Assembly: GCF_003937825.1 (NCBI RefSeq)
Contig: NZ_RSFW01000020.1
Coordinates: 1-64,000, forward strand
Source: Mesobacillus subterraneus
GTDB taxonomy: Bacteria; Bacillota; Bacilli; Bacillales; Cytobacillaceae
Direction: 5' to 3'
Length of the DNA: 64,000 nucleotides
Shown one piece after another: positions 1-8,590 of the stretch (within the stretch, counting starts at the first letter, position 1; each line of letters begins with the position of its first letter). The notes under the pieces were generated by a model. It worked only from the letters and a program-made list of their open reading frames with translations, was not told the origin of the DNA and made no database searches. A program made the position numbers and the translations under genes.

Positions 1-728
1 CTCCCCAGCACACCCTACAGCTTTCCGGCAGCCATGACTTCCTGGTGGAGCAGCTTGTTAAATACATAGTTTCAGAGGGAACCGGACTCTCAATCACTCC
101 TTCCTATATCGGCAGCCTGGAGGGATTGATGATGCTTTACCGGGGCAGCGCCGATTTAGCAGCTGTCCATTTGCTTGATCCGGCTTCACAGCAATACAAC
201 CTACCGTTCATCCGGCAGCTGTTTGTGCATGAGCCAATTACGGTGATGAGGCTTGCATCGAGGGACCAGGGGCTGATTGTCGCAAAAGGAAATCCAAAAA
301 ACATCCGCGAAGTGAAAGATCTGGCAAGGAATGATGTGACGATCGTCAACCGGCAAAAGGGAGCCGGTACCCGCTTCCTGCTTGATTCCTTCCTGGCAAA
401 AGAAAATCTGGAACCATCTGCTCTAAAAGGTTACGAAAACGAGGAATGGACACACCTGGGGGCGGCCGCACATATCAGCAGGGGGACCGCTGACGCTGCC
501 TTTGGAATCAGGTGCGCTGCAAGCCAGCTCGGATTGGATTTTATTCCACTGACAAAGGAACAATTCGATCTCGTTTTCCGCTGGACGCCTCAAAACAAAG
601 CTTCGATGGAGCATTTGATTGACCTGATCCAACTCACGAATTTTAAGGATAGCATCTCTGGCCTGGATGGCTATGACGCAGCAGAATTCGGAAAGATCAT
701 ATATGGAAATGATAGACTGGGGGCATAA
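1..728 (+). CDS. Substrate-binding-domain regulator-like protein (YvgK type), 5' end outside window
   Basis: The reading frame is open from base 3, before any start codon, so the gene begins upstream of the window. The visible part is a periplasmic-binding-protein-like domain of about 240 residues. It opens with the Ser-Gly-Ser-His-Asp motif (24-38) and contains a GxGTRFLLD stretch, both typical of the ligand-binding domain that follows an excisionase-type HTH in YvgK-like proteins or a molybdopterin domain in MoeA fusions. The stop lies 3 bases before tupA, so the two are co-transcribed. Known relatives sit beside molybdate or tungstate importers. I infer an oxyanion-responsive regulator or accessory protein for the tup operon. 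The N-terminal domain cannot be seen. Confidence 0.75.
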   Translation, partial: PQHTLQLSGSHDFLVEQLVKYIVSEGTGLSITPSYIGSLEGLMMLYRGSADLAAVHLLDPASQQYNLPFIRQLFVHEPITVMRLASRDQGLIVAKGNPKNIREVKDLARNDVTIVNRQKGAGTRFLLDSFLAKENLEPSALKGYENEEWTHLGAAAHISRGTADAAFGIRCAASQLGLDFIPLTKEQFDLVFRWTPQNKASMEHLIDLIQLTNFKDSISGLDGYDAAEFGKIIYGNDRLGA

Positions 729-731
729 AAG

Positions 732-1577
732 ATGCGGATGAAACTTTCACTATTTCTGGTATTTCTGATTGCTTTTATAGCTGGATGTTCTGATTCAACT
801 GCAAAAGAACCTGAAAAGATAACACCGAAGAAAACGGACCTCATCCTCGCCACCACAACGAGCACACAGGACAGCGGCCTGCTTGATGTGCTGCGGCCTG
901 CATTTGAGGAAAAGCACAATTTTAATCTTAAAATTATAGCCGTCGGAACTGGACAAGCGCTTGAAATGGGAACACGCGGCGAGGCGGATGTCCTGCTCGT
1001 CCACGCACCTGCTGCCGAAGAAGAACTGGTGAAAAGCGGTGATGCCATCAACCGCCAGAAGGTCATGTACAATGACTTCATCCTGATTGGACCTGCAGGT
1101 GATCCAGCGCAGGTTAAGGATTTATCTCTACCAGAGGCTTTAAAGAAAATCACTGAAATTAAAGCTGCTTTTGTTTCCCGCGGCGACGATTCCGGCACCC
1201 ATAAAAAGGAGCTTGAGTTGTGGAAAAAAACAGATATTGACCCGAAAATCCTAGGCAAGTCATACATCGAAGCGGGTCAAGGAATGGGTGCGACACTCCA
1301 GATTGCTTCCGAAAAAAACGGCTATACTTTGACCGACCGCGCGACGTTCCTGGCGCAGAAAAAGAATATGCCTGAAACGGAAATCATGGTAAAAGGTGAC
1401 GAAAGCCTGCTGAATATTTATCACGTCATGCAGGTGAATGACGAGAAACATGATAAGGTGAATGCAGCGGGTGCGAAAGCATTTGTACAGTTCATGATTG
1501 AAGATGACACAAAGAAGATCATCAAGGAGTTTGGTGGCGACAAGTATGGCGAGCCGCTGTTCTTCCTGTTTGAATAA
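732..1577 (+). CDS. tupA: Tungstate ABC transporter substrate-binding lipoprotein TupA
   Basis: 281 residues. Residues 1-19 form a lipoprotein signal with lipobox I-A-G-Cys19. The Thr-Thr-Thr-Ser-Thr motif at 41-45 is the oxyanion-binding signature of TupA-type proteins, and GTGQAL and SRGDDSGTHKKE further on match the family. TupA binds tungstate with very high affinity outside the membrane and delivers it to TupBC. It starts 3 bases after the upstream regulator-like gene and precedes the permease and ATPase, so this is one operon. Selectivity for tungstate over molybdate is inferred from family membership and from the tungsten-type AOR 15 kb away. Confidence 0.92.
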   Translation: MRMKLSLFLVFLIAFIAGCSDSTAKEPEKITPKKTDLILATTTSTQDSGLLDVLRPAFEEKHNFNLKIIAVGTGQALEMGTRGEADVLLVHAPAAEEELVKSGDAINRQKVMYNDFILIGPAGDPAQVKDLSLPEALKKITEIKAAFVSRGDDSGTHKKELELWKKTDIDPKILGKSYIEAGQGMGATLQIASEKNGYTLTDRATFLAQKKNMPETEIMVKGDESLLNIYHVMQVNDEKHDKVNAAGAKAFVQFMIEDDTKKIIKEFGGDKYGEPLFFLFE

Positions 1578-1605
1578 GAAATATAAAAAGAAAGCCTGAT
1601 TGCAT

Positions 1606-2304
1606 ATGGAACTTCTACTAGAAGGATTGAAAAAAGCAATAGAAATGATCCTCTCGGGTGACCCGGAGATCCTCGAGATCACGCTGCTGACGCTCAGGGT
1701 GTCGATTACTGCTGTCCTTGTCAGCACGTTGATTGGCATCCCGGCTGGCATGTTTTTGGGACTTGCCCGCTTTCCGGGTAGGAAGTTGATCCTTGCCATC
1801 GTCAATATCGGCATGGGCCTCCCTCCTGTCGTCGCCGGTCTCTGGATCACTCTCTTCCTCTGGCGATCAGGCCCGCTTGGCGAGTTATCGTGGCTTTATA
1901 CGCCGACCGCTATCATCATGGCGCAGATCCTCGTTTCGCTGCCCATTGTGACAGCGCTTACCAGCACAGCGTTCCAGCAGATCAATCCGAAGCTGATTTT
2001 ACAGGTGAAAGCGCTCGGAGCGACAAAGCTGCAGCTATTCTGGATTTTGATGAAAGAGGTTAAGCTCGCAATTCTAGCGGCAGTCATTGCGGGATTCGGC
2101 CGAGTGATCGCCGAGGTTGGCGCGGCAATGATGGTCGGCGGCAATATCAGCGGAGAAACACGAATCCTTACGACCTCTATTGTCATGGAGGTCTCAAAAG
2201 GCAATTTCGACATCGCCCTGGCACTTTCGTTCATCCTTATGACGCTGGCCTTCATCATCACGTTCAGCTTAACTTATCTACAACAAAGGAAGCGAAGCCT
2301 ATGA
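1606..2304 (+). CDS. tupB: Tungstate ABC transporter permease TupB
   Basis: About 232 residues with several hydrophobic segments and the ABC-permease EAA-like loop (ALGATKLQLFWILMKEVK, about residues 140-160). The frame opens at a TTG at 1600. The ATG at 1606 gives the N-terminus MELLLEGLKKAI and is preferred, although no strong Shine-Dalgarno site is seen. The 3' end overlaps the tupC start by 4 bases, indicating translational coupling. The protein forms the membrane channel of the TupABC importer. Length and order (binding protein, permease, ATPase) are normal for the family. Confidence 0.9.
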   Translation: MELLLEGLKKAIEMILSGDPEILEITLLTLRVSITAVLVSTLIGIPAGMFLGLARFPGRKLILAIVNIGMGLPPVVAGLWITLFLWRSGPLGELSWLYTPTAIIMAQILVSLPIVTALTSTAFQQINPKLILQVKALGATKLQLFWILMKEVKLAILAAVIAGFGRVIAEVGAAMMVGGNISGETRILTTSIVMEVSKGNFDIALALSFILMTLAFIITFSLTYLQQRKRSL

Positions 2305-3032
2305 CTACTCTGCTGATGGTAAAAAATCTAGAAGTAAAAGCCGGCAAAAAAACGCTCCTCGCCGTTCCCCTTTTTGAGATTCAGGATGGTGAGGTACTCG
2401 GCATCATGGGTCCGAATGGCGCTGGAAAAAGCACTTTCATCAAAGCCTTGGCATTGCTGGAGACACCTGCCCATGGAGCCATTTTTTTAAAAGAAAAGGA
2501 TATCACAAACGACCTGACACTGGAGATGCGGCGAAAATTCGCGGTCGCGATGCAGCAGCCTCTGCTACTTGATACAACCGTTTTCAATAATGTGGCAGTC
2601 GGCCTGAAGCTGAGGAAGCTTCCCCGCCAAGAAGTCAAAAGCAAAGTATCAGCCTGGCTTGAAAAATTCCAAATCAGTCATCTCGCAAAAAAACAGGCCT
2701 CAACTCTTTCAGGAGGCGAGGCCCAGCGCGTCAACCTTGCCCGGGCCATGGTGGTTGAACCGGATATCCTATTCCTTGATGAGCCATTTTCCGCACTCGA
2801 CTTTCCGACAAAGGCGCAATTATTGAAGGATATCAAGTCCATCATCAAACAGACGGACACGACCACGGTTTTTGTCAGTCATGATCTTATGGAACTGAGG
2901 TATCTGTCTGATACACTGGCAATCCTGATGGATGGTGAGCTGAAGCAAACAGGGCCGACCGAAGAAGTGCTGTCCTCACCCAATGCATCCACAGCAGCTT
3001 TCATCAATGAATGGAAAAGCCTTCTTAGCTAG
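2301..3032 (+). CDS. tupC: Tungstate ABC transporter ATP-binding protein TupC
   Basis: 243 residues forming a complete ABC ATPase. Walker A GPNGAGKS lies at 37-44, the signature LSGGE at 136-140, Walker B ILFLDE at 156-161 and the switch His at 194. No C-terminal TOBE/Mop domain is present, so it lacks the anion-sensing regulatory domain found in many ModC proteins. It is the last gene of the tup operon and is followed at once by a strong terminator. It energises tungstate uptake through TupB at the cytoplasmic face. Confidence 0.9.
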   Translation: MTTLLMVKNLEVKAGKKTLLAVPLFEIQDGEVLGIMGPNGAGKSTFIKALALLETPAHGAIFLKEKDITNDLTLEMRRKFAVAMQQPLLLDTTVFNNVAVGLKLRKLPRQEVKSKVSAWLEKFQISHLAKKQASTLSGGEAQRVNLARAMVVEPDILFLDEPFSALDFPTKAQLLKDIKSIIKQTDTTTVFVSHDLMELRYLSDTLAILMDGELKQTGPTEEVLSSPNASTAAFINEWKSLLS

Positions 3033-3058
3033 CACGGCTTATACAGCCGTGTTTTTTT
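3033..3058 (+). terminator. Rho-independent terminator of the tup operon
   Basis: A 7-bp GC-rich stem (CACGGCT / AGCCGTG) with a short loop is followed by seven T residues. It begins directly after the tupC stop. Confidence 0.9.
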
Positions 3059-3133
3059 ACTCCCTTTTAAAAAGGAAATCCCCTGTTTTTGTCAAATTAT
3101 TATATTACTAGAATGAAAAAGGAGACTTCGGAG

Positions 3134-3604
3134 ATGGAGATCAATCAGGATTTTACAACACATAAGCAAATGGCGATTGACCTGTTCAATTTTGCATGGG
3201 ACTTGATTGAGAAACAAGACCGGACAGAGAGTGAAAATGACACGTTGATCTATGCAGCGAATGCCTCCCGCTATCACTGGGGTGTCGTCGGTACGGAGCT
3301 GAACTTCGCGCGTGGCGAGTGGCAAATCTCGAGGGTTTATGCGATTCTTGAAAGAGCAGAACCCGCTCTCCATCATGCAAAAAAATCGCTTGAACTTTGT
3401 CTAGAGCATGATCTTGGTGCATTTGACCTTGGTTTTGCTTATGAAGCGATGGCGAGGGCTTATGCAGTGACGGGAGATACGGAGCAGCAGGAGCATTATC
3501 TGGAATTGGCGCTGAAAGCTGCGGGAGAAATCAGCCAGGAAGAAAATAAAAACTGGCTCTTGAAAAATATCGGAGCTGCCAAAACGGGCGCAATCCCGGT
3601 TTAA
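3134..3604 (+). CDS. Small helical (TPR-like) hypothetical protein
   Basis: 156 residues from ATG 3134, preceded by AAAAAGGAG about nine bases upstream. The frame is open from a TTG at 3089, but that start has no ribosome binding site. The protein is alpha-helical, with repeated patterns such as ILERAEPALHHAKKSLELCLEH and GFAYEAMARAYAVTGD that resemble TPR helices. No enzyme motif is seen. It lies between the tup terminator and the SDR gene, 28 bases before the latter, so the two may be co-transcribed. Homologous small proteins in bacilli are uncharacterised. A role as a protein-binding scaffold is only a guess. Confidence 0.7.
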   Translation: MEINQDFTTHKQMAIDLFNFAWDLIEKQDRTESENDTLIYAANASRYHWGVVGTELNFARGEWQISRVYAILERAEPALHHAKKSLELCLEHDLGAFDLGFAYEAMARAYAVTGDTEQQEHYLELALKAAGEISQEENKNWLLKNIGAAKTGAIPV

Positions 3605-3632
3605 TCAGCTAAATACATAAAGGAGTGACAGA

Positions 3633-4382
3633 ATGAAATATGCAGTCATTACAGGTGCCTCGAGGGGTCTTGGAGCTTCTGCGGCACAGCAGCTTATGTC
3701 CAAAGGAATTAACGTCGTTTCTATTGCCAGAAATGAGAGCAGCTCATTGAAGCAGGAAGCTGTAAACGCTGGTGCACAATATACCCATTACAGCTGCGAC
3801 CTCACTTCAACTGAACAGGTACAGACCGTATTCAACGAAATCGCGGCCGTAGTTTTTAAAAATGCAGAGCTGGTTTACTTGATCAATAATGCCGGAGTGA
3901 TCGAGCCAATCGAGACGGCCGGGGAACTGGAACCATCACTGATTGGAAAAAATGTACAGATCAATTTGACCGCCCCCATCCTTATCAGCAACTTATTCTT
4001 ACAAAAAGCAAAAAAGGCTGGCATCCCAGCAATTATCGCGAATGTGACGTCAGGTGCCGCAGAACGCCCGATCCAGGGCTGGAGCATTTACTGCAGCACA
4101 AAAGCGGCAGTCAATATGTTCACGATGACAGCAGGCCTTGAGCTTGAGGAGGCGGGAAGCATCAGCAAGGTCATCGCTTTCAGCCCGGGAATCATGGACA
4201 CAGATATGCAGGCGACGATTCGTTCTTCGTCCGAGGAGGCTTTCGCTGATGTTGCCGCCTTCAGGAACTACAAAGAAACCGGCAGCCTTCGCAGCCCGGA
4301 CACCGTGGCAGGGGCACTGGTAAAATTGATCATGGATAGCAGCCTTGAAAACGGGAAAATCTATAAGGTGAACGACCTTTAA
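3633..4382 (+). CDS. SDR family oxidoreductase, (S)-benzoin-forming benzil reductase type (YueD-like)
   Basis: 249 residues of a classical short-chain dehydrogenase. The cofactor motif TGASRGLG lies at 7-14, NNAG at 85-88, the catalytic Ser near 140 and Tyr153-x3-Lys157 (YCSTK). The Arg/Ser-rich segment after the second beta strand suggests NADPH. The closest family I recognise is the Bacillus YueD/benzil reductase group, related to sepiapterin reductases, which reduces one carbonyl of alpha-diketones. An AAGGAG site lies upstream of ATG 3633. The natural substrate is not deducible here. A shared terminator follows at 4391. Confidence 0.82.
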   Translation: MKYAVITGASRGLGASAAQQLMSKGINVVSIARNESSSLKQEAVNAGAQYTHYSCDLTSTEQVQTVFNEIAAVVFKNAELVYLINNAGVIEPIETAGELEPSLIGKNVQINLTAPILISNLFLQKAKKAGIPAIIANVTSGAAERPIQGWSIYCSTKAAVNMFTMTAGLELEEAGSISKVIAFSPGIMDTDMQATIRSSSEEAFADVAAFRNYKETGSLRSPDTVAGALVKLIMDSSLENGKIYKVNDL

Positions 4383-4387
4383 AGAAA

Positions 4388-4420
4388 AAAGCGAAGAAGC
4401 ACTCCTTCTTCGCTTTTTTT
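4388..4420. terminator. Bidirectional terminator between convergent genes
   Basis: A 9-bp stem GCGAAGAAG / CTTCTTCGC (4391-4399 with 4405-4413) is flanked by A-rich sequence on the left and eight T residues on the right. It can therefore stop the SDR gene on + and the membrane protein gene on -. Confidence 0.9.
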
Positions 4421-4968
4421 TACATATCCTTCGCCTGGTCAATCTGTTCCTTTTCATCCGCCTCGATGAAAAATGGCACATTCATCTCAAGCAGCAAATC
4501 AATCAGTTCCGTTTTCTTCTTGATATTGCTCATTCCGATATTGAATGCAGGATATCCCATTTTGACATTCATACCGACTAGGCGCTGACCTCCCTTTGAC
4601 ATCGCATTGATGTACTTTTCCTCATCCTTCAGGATAATGCCCAGTGTTGCGTTGTTTTGAACTTCGTATGATAGCAAGCCCTCGATGTCCTCCCACGGAA
4701 TGAAACCCGGACCCGCGGTTCCCCGAACTGTCAGTCCTTTGTCGCTGACCGTCACATTGGCTTCTTTTTGAAAAAATGTTTTCCCCAGGAAAAACAAGAC
4801 CCACACAAAGATCAGGATCAGGACTCCGAACAGTACAAGACCCGTCCCATTCTCTTCCGGCTCTGCCAGCATGGCCAGAAAACCTAAGGTCGATCCCAGC
4901 GTTAACACTAACATCACCGTAAACAGCAGCGCAATGCGAACTTTGGAAAAATGAAAATCTCTCTCCAT
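4420..4968 (-). CDS. Two-TM membrane protein with PH-like domain (STM3941 family-like)
   Basis: 182 residues. Two hydrophobic segments (about 11-32 and 43-64) are followed by a soluble domain with patterns such as VTVSDKGLTVRG and IPWEDIEGLLSYEV. These are typical of bacterial PH-like/YcxB-type domains on membrane anchors; the STM3941 family is the nearest I recognise. A Shine-Dalgarno site (complement of CCCTCC at 4973-4979) lies just upstream of ATG. It is monocistronic, convergent with the SDR gene and divergent from the sensor kinase. The function is unknown. Confidence 0.7.
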   Translation of the reverse strand: MERDFHFSKVRIALLFTVMLVLTLGSTLGFLAMLAEPEENGTGLVLFGVLILIFVWVLFFLGKTFFQKEANVTVSDKGLTVRGTAGPGFIPWEDIEGLLSYEVQNNATLGIILKDEEKYINAMSKGGQRLVGMNVKMGYPAFNIGMSNIKKKTELIDLLLEMNVPFFIEADEKEQIDQAKDM

Positions 4969-5120
4969 TGTTTCCCTCCTTCACTATGTATACTTGGATA
5001 AATTACCCAACAAAAGCCATTGTAAACCAATTTATTCCAAATTAAATCCGTCTTTTCTCCTCTATTTTTGGATATTTTTTTAGTATGATGAAGGTAATAA
5101 CGAACATAGGAGTGGCTGTA

Positions 5121-6470
5121 TTGGACCGCATCTCACTAAAAATCGGGGCTGTTTTTTTCATAACCATCCTGCTGGTTGAAGGAATCTTGTTTTATTATCT
5201 TCATTCCTCCATCATCCACTCCAGGATTGATGAGGAGCTAGTGTCCCTGCAAACGCGCGGGAATAACCACCGCGACATTCTTGAGATTTCCTACAATCAA
5301 GAAACGATTCACCACATCACGACAATGGAATCGCGTACAGAAACGCATGTCCTGGTTACAAACGCGGAAGGCGGAATTGTTTCCTCCTCCATTCCGGCTG
5401 ACGATTCAGTGAAAAAGATTATATCATCCGTACCTGGGGAAATTCCTTATTCCGGATTAATACTTGAGGATGATTGGCAGAACAAGAAATATATCGCTTC
5501 AGTCAGTCCGCTCGAGGACAACGGGGCCGTTTTTATGTTCAAAAATACGCAGAGGGTCCAGACGCTGATCGCGAGACTGAATAAGCACTTCTGGCTGGCC
5601 GGAATCCTGCTTTTGACGTCTATGGCTGTGATCACGGCGTTCCTGTCGCGATTCATCACCAAGCCTGTGATCAAAATGAACGAGGCGACCTTAAAAATCC
5701 GCCAGGGAGACTATTCCGTTACATTGCCCCGGCTCGGAAAAGATGAATTAGGCGAACTGGGAGAATCAATTGAGGTGCTGGCGAACGACCTGAACCATAT
5801 GAAAAAGCAGCGAAATGAATTCCTTGCGAGCATTTCGCATGAGCTGCGCACTCCGCTCACCTATATAAAAGGCTATGCCGATATCGCCGGAAAGGAAGCT
5901 TCAAACCAGGAAGACCGGAGCAAATACCTGAAGATTATCCATGAAGAAGCAACGAAGCTATCGGGCCTGATCAAGGAATTATTCGATCTCGCCAAGATGG
6001 ACGAGAATACTTTTACGATCCAGAAGGATAGACTGGAGCTATGCCGCTTCATAAATGACATCTGCATCAAGATGGAGCCTTCATTTTCCGAAAAAAATAT
6101 CAAGCTTAAATCCATCTGTCCCGGGGAAGTATATATCGAGGCGGACCCTGTCCGTTTCGAGCAGATCATCATCAACCTGCTGGATAACTCAAGAAAGTAT
6201 TCCAATCCTGAAACCACGGTCACCGTAGAAGTTTTTAAAAGGGATGCAAGAACCCATATCGCCGTCAGGGATGAAGGAAAAGGCATTCCAAAAGAAGATC
6301 AGTCTTGGATTTTCGACCGTTTTTACCGGGTCGACAAATCAAGGTCAAAAGCCTTGGGCGGTTACGGCCTGGGCCTCGCGATCGTCAAGGAACTGGTCGA
6401 AGCGCATGGGGGAAATATCACGCTTCAAAGCGAGTTTGGCAAAGGGACGACATTTGAAATCATTCTTTAG
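5121..6470 (+). CDS. HAMP-domain sensor histidine kinase without adjacent response regulator
   Basis: 449 residues from TTG 5121, chosen because AGGAGTGG lies 6 bases upstream. An in-frame ATG at 5085 would give 461 residues but has no ribosome binding site. Order: TM1 (about 8-28), extracellular sensor loop (about 29-156), TM2 (157-178), HAMP, then HisKA with H-box FLASISHELRTPLTY (His240). The HATPase_c domain has N-box NLLDNSRKYS, G1 DEGKGIP and G2 GGYGLGLAI. All catalytic motifs are intact. Such kinases normally sit beside an OmpR-type regulator; none is present on either side, so the partner must be encoded elsewhere. Confidence 0.9.
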   Translation: MDRISLKIGAVFFITILLVEGILFYYLHSSIIHSRIDEELVSLQTRGNNHRDILEISYNQETIHHITTMESRTETHVLVTNAEGGIVSSSIPADDSVKKIISSVPGEIPYSGLILEDDWQNKKYIASVSPLEDNGAVFMFKNTQRVQTLIARLNKHFWLAGILLLTSMAVITAFLSRFITKPVIKMNEATLKIRQGDYSVTLPRLGKDELGELGESIEVLANDLNHMKKQRNEFLASISHELRTPLTYIKGYADIAGKEASNQEDRSKYLKIIHEEATKLSGLIKELFDLAKMDENTFTIQKDRLELCRFINDICIKMEPSFSEKNIKLKSICPGEVYIEADPVRFEQIIINLLDNSRKYSNPETTVTVEVFKRDARTHIAVRDEGKGIPKEDQSWIFDRFYRVDKSRSKALGGYGLGLAIVKELVEAHGGNITLQSEFGKGTTFEIIL

Positions 6471-6522
6471 ATTGGTTTTAAAATTTTGAAACAAGGAATA
6501 CATAAATAGAGGGGTGATGTTT

Positions 6523-6825
6523 GTGAGACGTGTTCAATCACTAGTTGAAATTGTTGAGGCGGTTAAAAATGGAAGCAATGACCGAAAAATTTTGCTCAGC
6601 CAGCATGAAACCTCCCGTTCCGCCGTCACATTGGGCGATGAGGATACAGAATCCGGCACAAGGCTTCGTGTCAAAGCCCTGCTGGGAGATTCTCTCTACT
6701 ATTCAGAGGAATTCACCGATGACACACTCTATGAAGAAGCCAACGAACTGATTCAGCAGCTGAAAGAGCTCGCTCATGTGGAGATTGTGAGCGAGGATGA
6801 AATTGAACAGAAAGTGAAAGAGTGA
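6523..6825 (+). CDS. Hypothetical acidic protein
   Basis: 100 residues from GTG 6523, with GAGGGGTG ending 7 bases upstream. Earlier in-frame starts at 6514 and 6517 overlap that site. The protein is acidic, with a helical C-terminus (EEANELIQQLKELAHVEIVSEDE). No known domain is recognised. It follows the sensor kinase by about 50 bases on the same strand and is closed by its own terminator. The spacing would allow co-transcription, so a link to the kinase pathway is possible but unproven. Confidence 0.6.
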   Translation: MRRVQSLVEIVEAVKNGSNDRKILLSQHETSRSAVTLGDEDTESGTRLRVKALLGDSLYYSEEFTDDTLYEEANELIQQLKELAHVEIVSEDEIEQKVKE

Positions 6826-6852
6826 GACAGCTGGGGTACAGCTGTCTTTTTT
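6826..6852 (+). terminator. Rho-independent terminator
   Basis: Stem GACAGCTG / CAGCTGTC (6826-6833 with 6839-6846) is followed by a T tract, directly after the preceding stop codon. Confidence 0.9.
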
Positions 6853-7160
6853 ATTTGTGGAATCAGCAGCTGAATTGGAAAAAAACCTTGATAATTTCCA
6901 GTTCACCAATAAAAATGCGTTTTCGCCAATAAAAAATTAATCCGTTAGAAATGGACACCCGCGGGGCTTGTAAAATTGAAAATTGACATGATTTTTTTCA
7001 TTAATCAGGGTGAGTTGCGAATAAAAGTGGTTGGTTTGCAATAAACCTGCGAATAAATCACTTCTTTTTAAATAAAAGCGGTGATTTGAAATGACTTACC
7101 CGCAAGATGATGAATGATTTTTACATATTGCCCCCCTCTTTCCGGGAAAACTAAGTTGCA
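6853..7160. repeat. Intergenic stretch with degenerate AATAAA-containing repeats
   Basis: No gene is seen. The motif AATAAA, often preceded by GC(G)A or GCC, recurs at 6908, 6928, 7020, 7040, 7052 and 7071, mostly about 20 bases apart. The array is degenerate and shorter than those at 12.9 kb and 17.8 kb but has the same spacing. Confidence 0.45.
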
Positions 7161-7183
7161 CACACGATTAAGGAGGGCTTGAA

Positions 7184-7339
7184 ATGACGAAAAAGTACAA
7201 TAAGGGCAGCCGAAATCAGAATTCTCCTAAGCTTGGGAATCAGATGGCCGAGTTTTCCGGTGAGTTGACGAGCGGGGATAACAGCAAAGGGAATAAACGC
7301 AACAAGGACCAGAGCGATAAGACGGACCGCCACCAATAA
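7184..7339 (+). CDS. Small hydrophilic protein, 51 aa
   Basis: ATG 7184 is preceded by a strong AAGGAGGG site 6 bases upstream. The product is 51 residues, very rich in Lys, Asn, Ser, Gln and Gly with no hydrophobic core. It contains KLGNQMAEFSGEL in the middle and ends TDRHQ. A strong terminator follows. Composition and size resemble minor small acid-soluble spore proteins, but no specific family is recognised. The ribosome binding site and terminator make it a credible gene. Confidence 0.6.
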   Translation: MTKKYNKGSRNQNSPKLGNQMAEFSGELTSGDNSKGNKRNKDQSDKTDRHQ

Positions 7340-7360
7340 GCCTTAGTCAGAACAGCAAAA

Positions 7361-7384
7361 AGCCGGCAGCGATGCCGGCTTTTA
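7361..7384. terminator. Bidirectional terminator
   Basis: Stem AGCCGGCA / TGCCGGCT (7361-7368 with 7373-7380) has A residues on the left and T residues on the right. It lies between two convergent small genes. Confidence 0.88.
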
Positions 7385-7573
7385 GTCCATTTCTGTCAGA
7401 ATTGCTGTCTGGTTATTCAGATTTGCAGGGTCAATTCCGTTGCTCTCGTTTTCATCGTAAAAGGCTTCCTGAAGCTTCATATTGGCTTCGATCGTTTCCA
7501 TTTGTTCTTCTTCGGATCCAGGGTTCACCGGCTTTGCCTTTGGGTCGATATTGACATACTTGTCCTTTTCCAT
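7382..7573 (-). CDS. Small acidic hypothetical protein, 63 aa
   Basis: 63 residues with a strong ribosome binding site (AGGAGGG on the minus strand, 7579-7585) at normal spacing to ATG. The sequence is acidic and polar (EEEQMETIEANMKLQEAFYDENES) with no membrane segment. It is probably a small cytosolic or spore-associated protein of bacilli. No domain is recognised. It ends in the shared terminator at 7361-7384. Confidence 0.65.
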   Translation of the reverse strand: MEKDKYVNIDPKAKPVNPGSEEEQMETIEANMKLQEAFYDENESNGIDPANLNNQTAILTEMD

Positions 7574-7657
7574 GGTTGATCCCTCCTGAAGTTAGTATCA
7601 GCGTTAGGCTTTTCTTTTACCCGGAATAATGCTGATAAGAACTTACAAAATCAGGAA

Positions 7658-8575
7658 CTACCGAAGGATGGAAGCGGCCATCCGGATGTACGTATGGCGT
7701 TTGCCGCGGACGACTATGGAATAGGCCATTATATTCTCCGGTGAAGCGATGCCGGCTGCGCCTGCGTCGCCGATGTGGTACAAGTCTGCGCCTGCCATCT
7801 TGCTGTTCAGCGCAATCTGCTTCACCGTTTCTTCATCGGCTCCCTCCTGGCTTGTGCCCGTCGTCAAGATTGCGAGAGCGCCATTTTGATGGACAAGATC
7901 CACTAGCTTCGATGTTTTCTCTATCGTAAAACCAGGCACAGTTCCCGGCGACGGAATCAGGATGATATCCGCTCCCGCCTCAATAAAGGCATGCAGTGTT
8001 TCTTCTGTCATCATCGAGCTGCCTGTTTCACCCGCTACTCCTGCTCCATGCATTTTTCCAGCGATGATCAATCCCTCGGAACCAAAAGCTGAGCGTGCTT
8101 TTTCAATTGCCTTTGTGATTTCGGTATTCGTAACGCCCGTTTTCGGGTTGCCAGTCAGGCAGACGAAGTCAAAGCCGAGCTCCCTCGCTCTTTTTAAAGA
8201 AGCATCTGTCGTAATCCTTCCCTCTGGCAGCTGCTGCAATGCCTCAAGCTGATCCGCCTGCAGGTCCACTGGCTCCAGATTCAAGCCGATTGGGCGGCCG
8301 ACAAGCTTCTTCAACTGGCGGACCACGTCTTCCGGATTCGTTTCTGGCATGCTCTCGATCGAAGGATTCAGGACATCGAAAAAGTTCAACAGAATTAAAT
8401 CCGCCCCAAATGCAGCGGCAAGCTCCGCGTTGGTGACCGCTGGATAAAGCGGTGAAAACGCCGCGAGCACCTCCGATAAAATCGTCCGGCCCTCCGAAGC
8501 GATAATCGCTTTTTTCAATTCCCGTCCTGTCATTTGTTCAAAGTCAGCTGCTGTGCAATCCAATAATCGTTTCAT
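7658..8575 (-). CDS. TIM-barrel protein of the DUF7916 / 'PEP phosphonomutase-like' family
   Basis: 305 residues from ATG at 8573-8575, with GGAGGGAT just upstream. A longer frame to 8746 exists only because it reads through a dispersed repeat, so it is rejected. The protein begins MKRLLDCTAADF and has barrel-like patterns (ADLILLNFFDVLNPSI, GLIIAGKMHGAGVAG, GADIILIPSPGTVPG). Homologues are annotated inconsistently as PEP phosphonomutase-like or HAD-like, and no activity has been shown to my knowledge. It lies downstream of a GlcNAc-type PTS permease on the same strand, which suggests a role in sugar-phosphate metabolism or its control. Confidence 0.65.
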   Translation of the reverse strand: MKRLLDCTAADFEQMTGRELKKAIIASEGRTILSEVLAAFSPLYPAVTNAELAAAFGADLILLNFFDVLNPSIESMPETNPEDVVRQLKKLVGRPIGLNLEPVDLQADQLEALQQLPEGRITTDASLKRARELGFDFVCLTGNPKTGVTNTEITKAIEKARSAFGSEGLIIAGKMHGAGVAGETGSSMMTEETLHAFIEAGADIILIPSPGTVPGFTIEKTSKLVDLVHQNGALAILTTGTSQEGADEETVKQIALNSKMAGADLYHIGDAGAAGIASPENIMAYSIVVRGKRHTYIRMAASILR

Positions 8576-8590
8576 ATGTAATCCCTCCAT

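Noticed and set aside
1260-1850. Long antisense open frame opposite tupA/tupB
   Set aside because: It overlaps two well-supported genes, has no ribosome binding site and no recognisable protein features.
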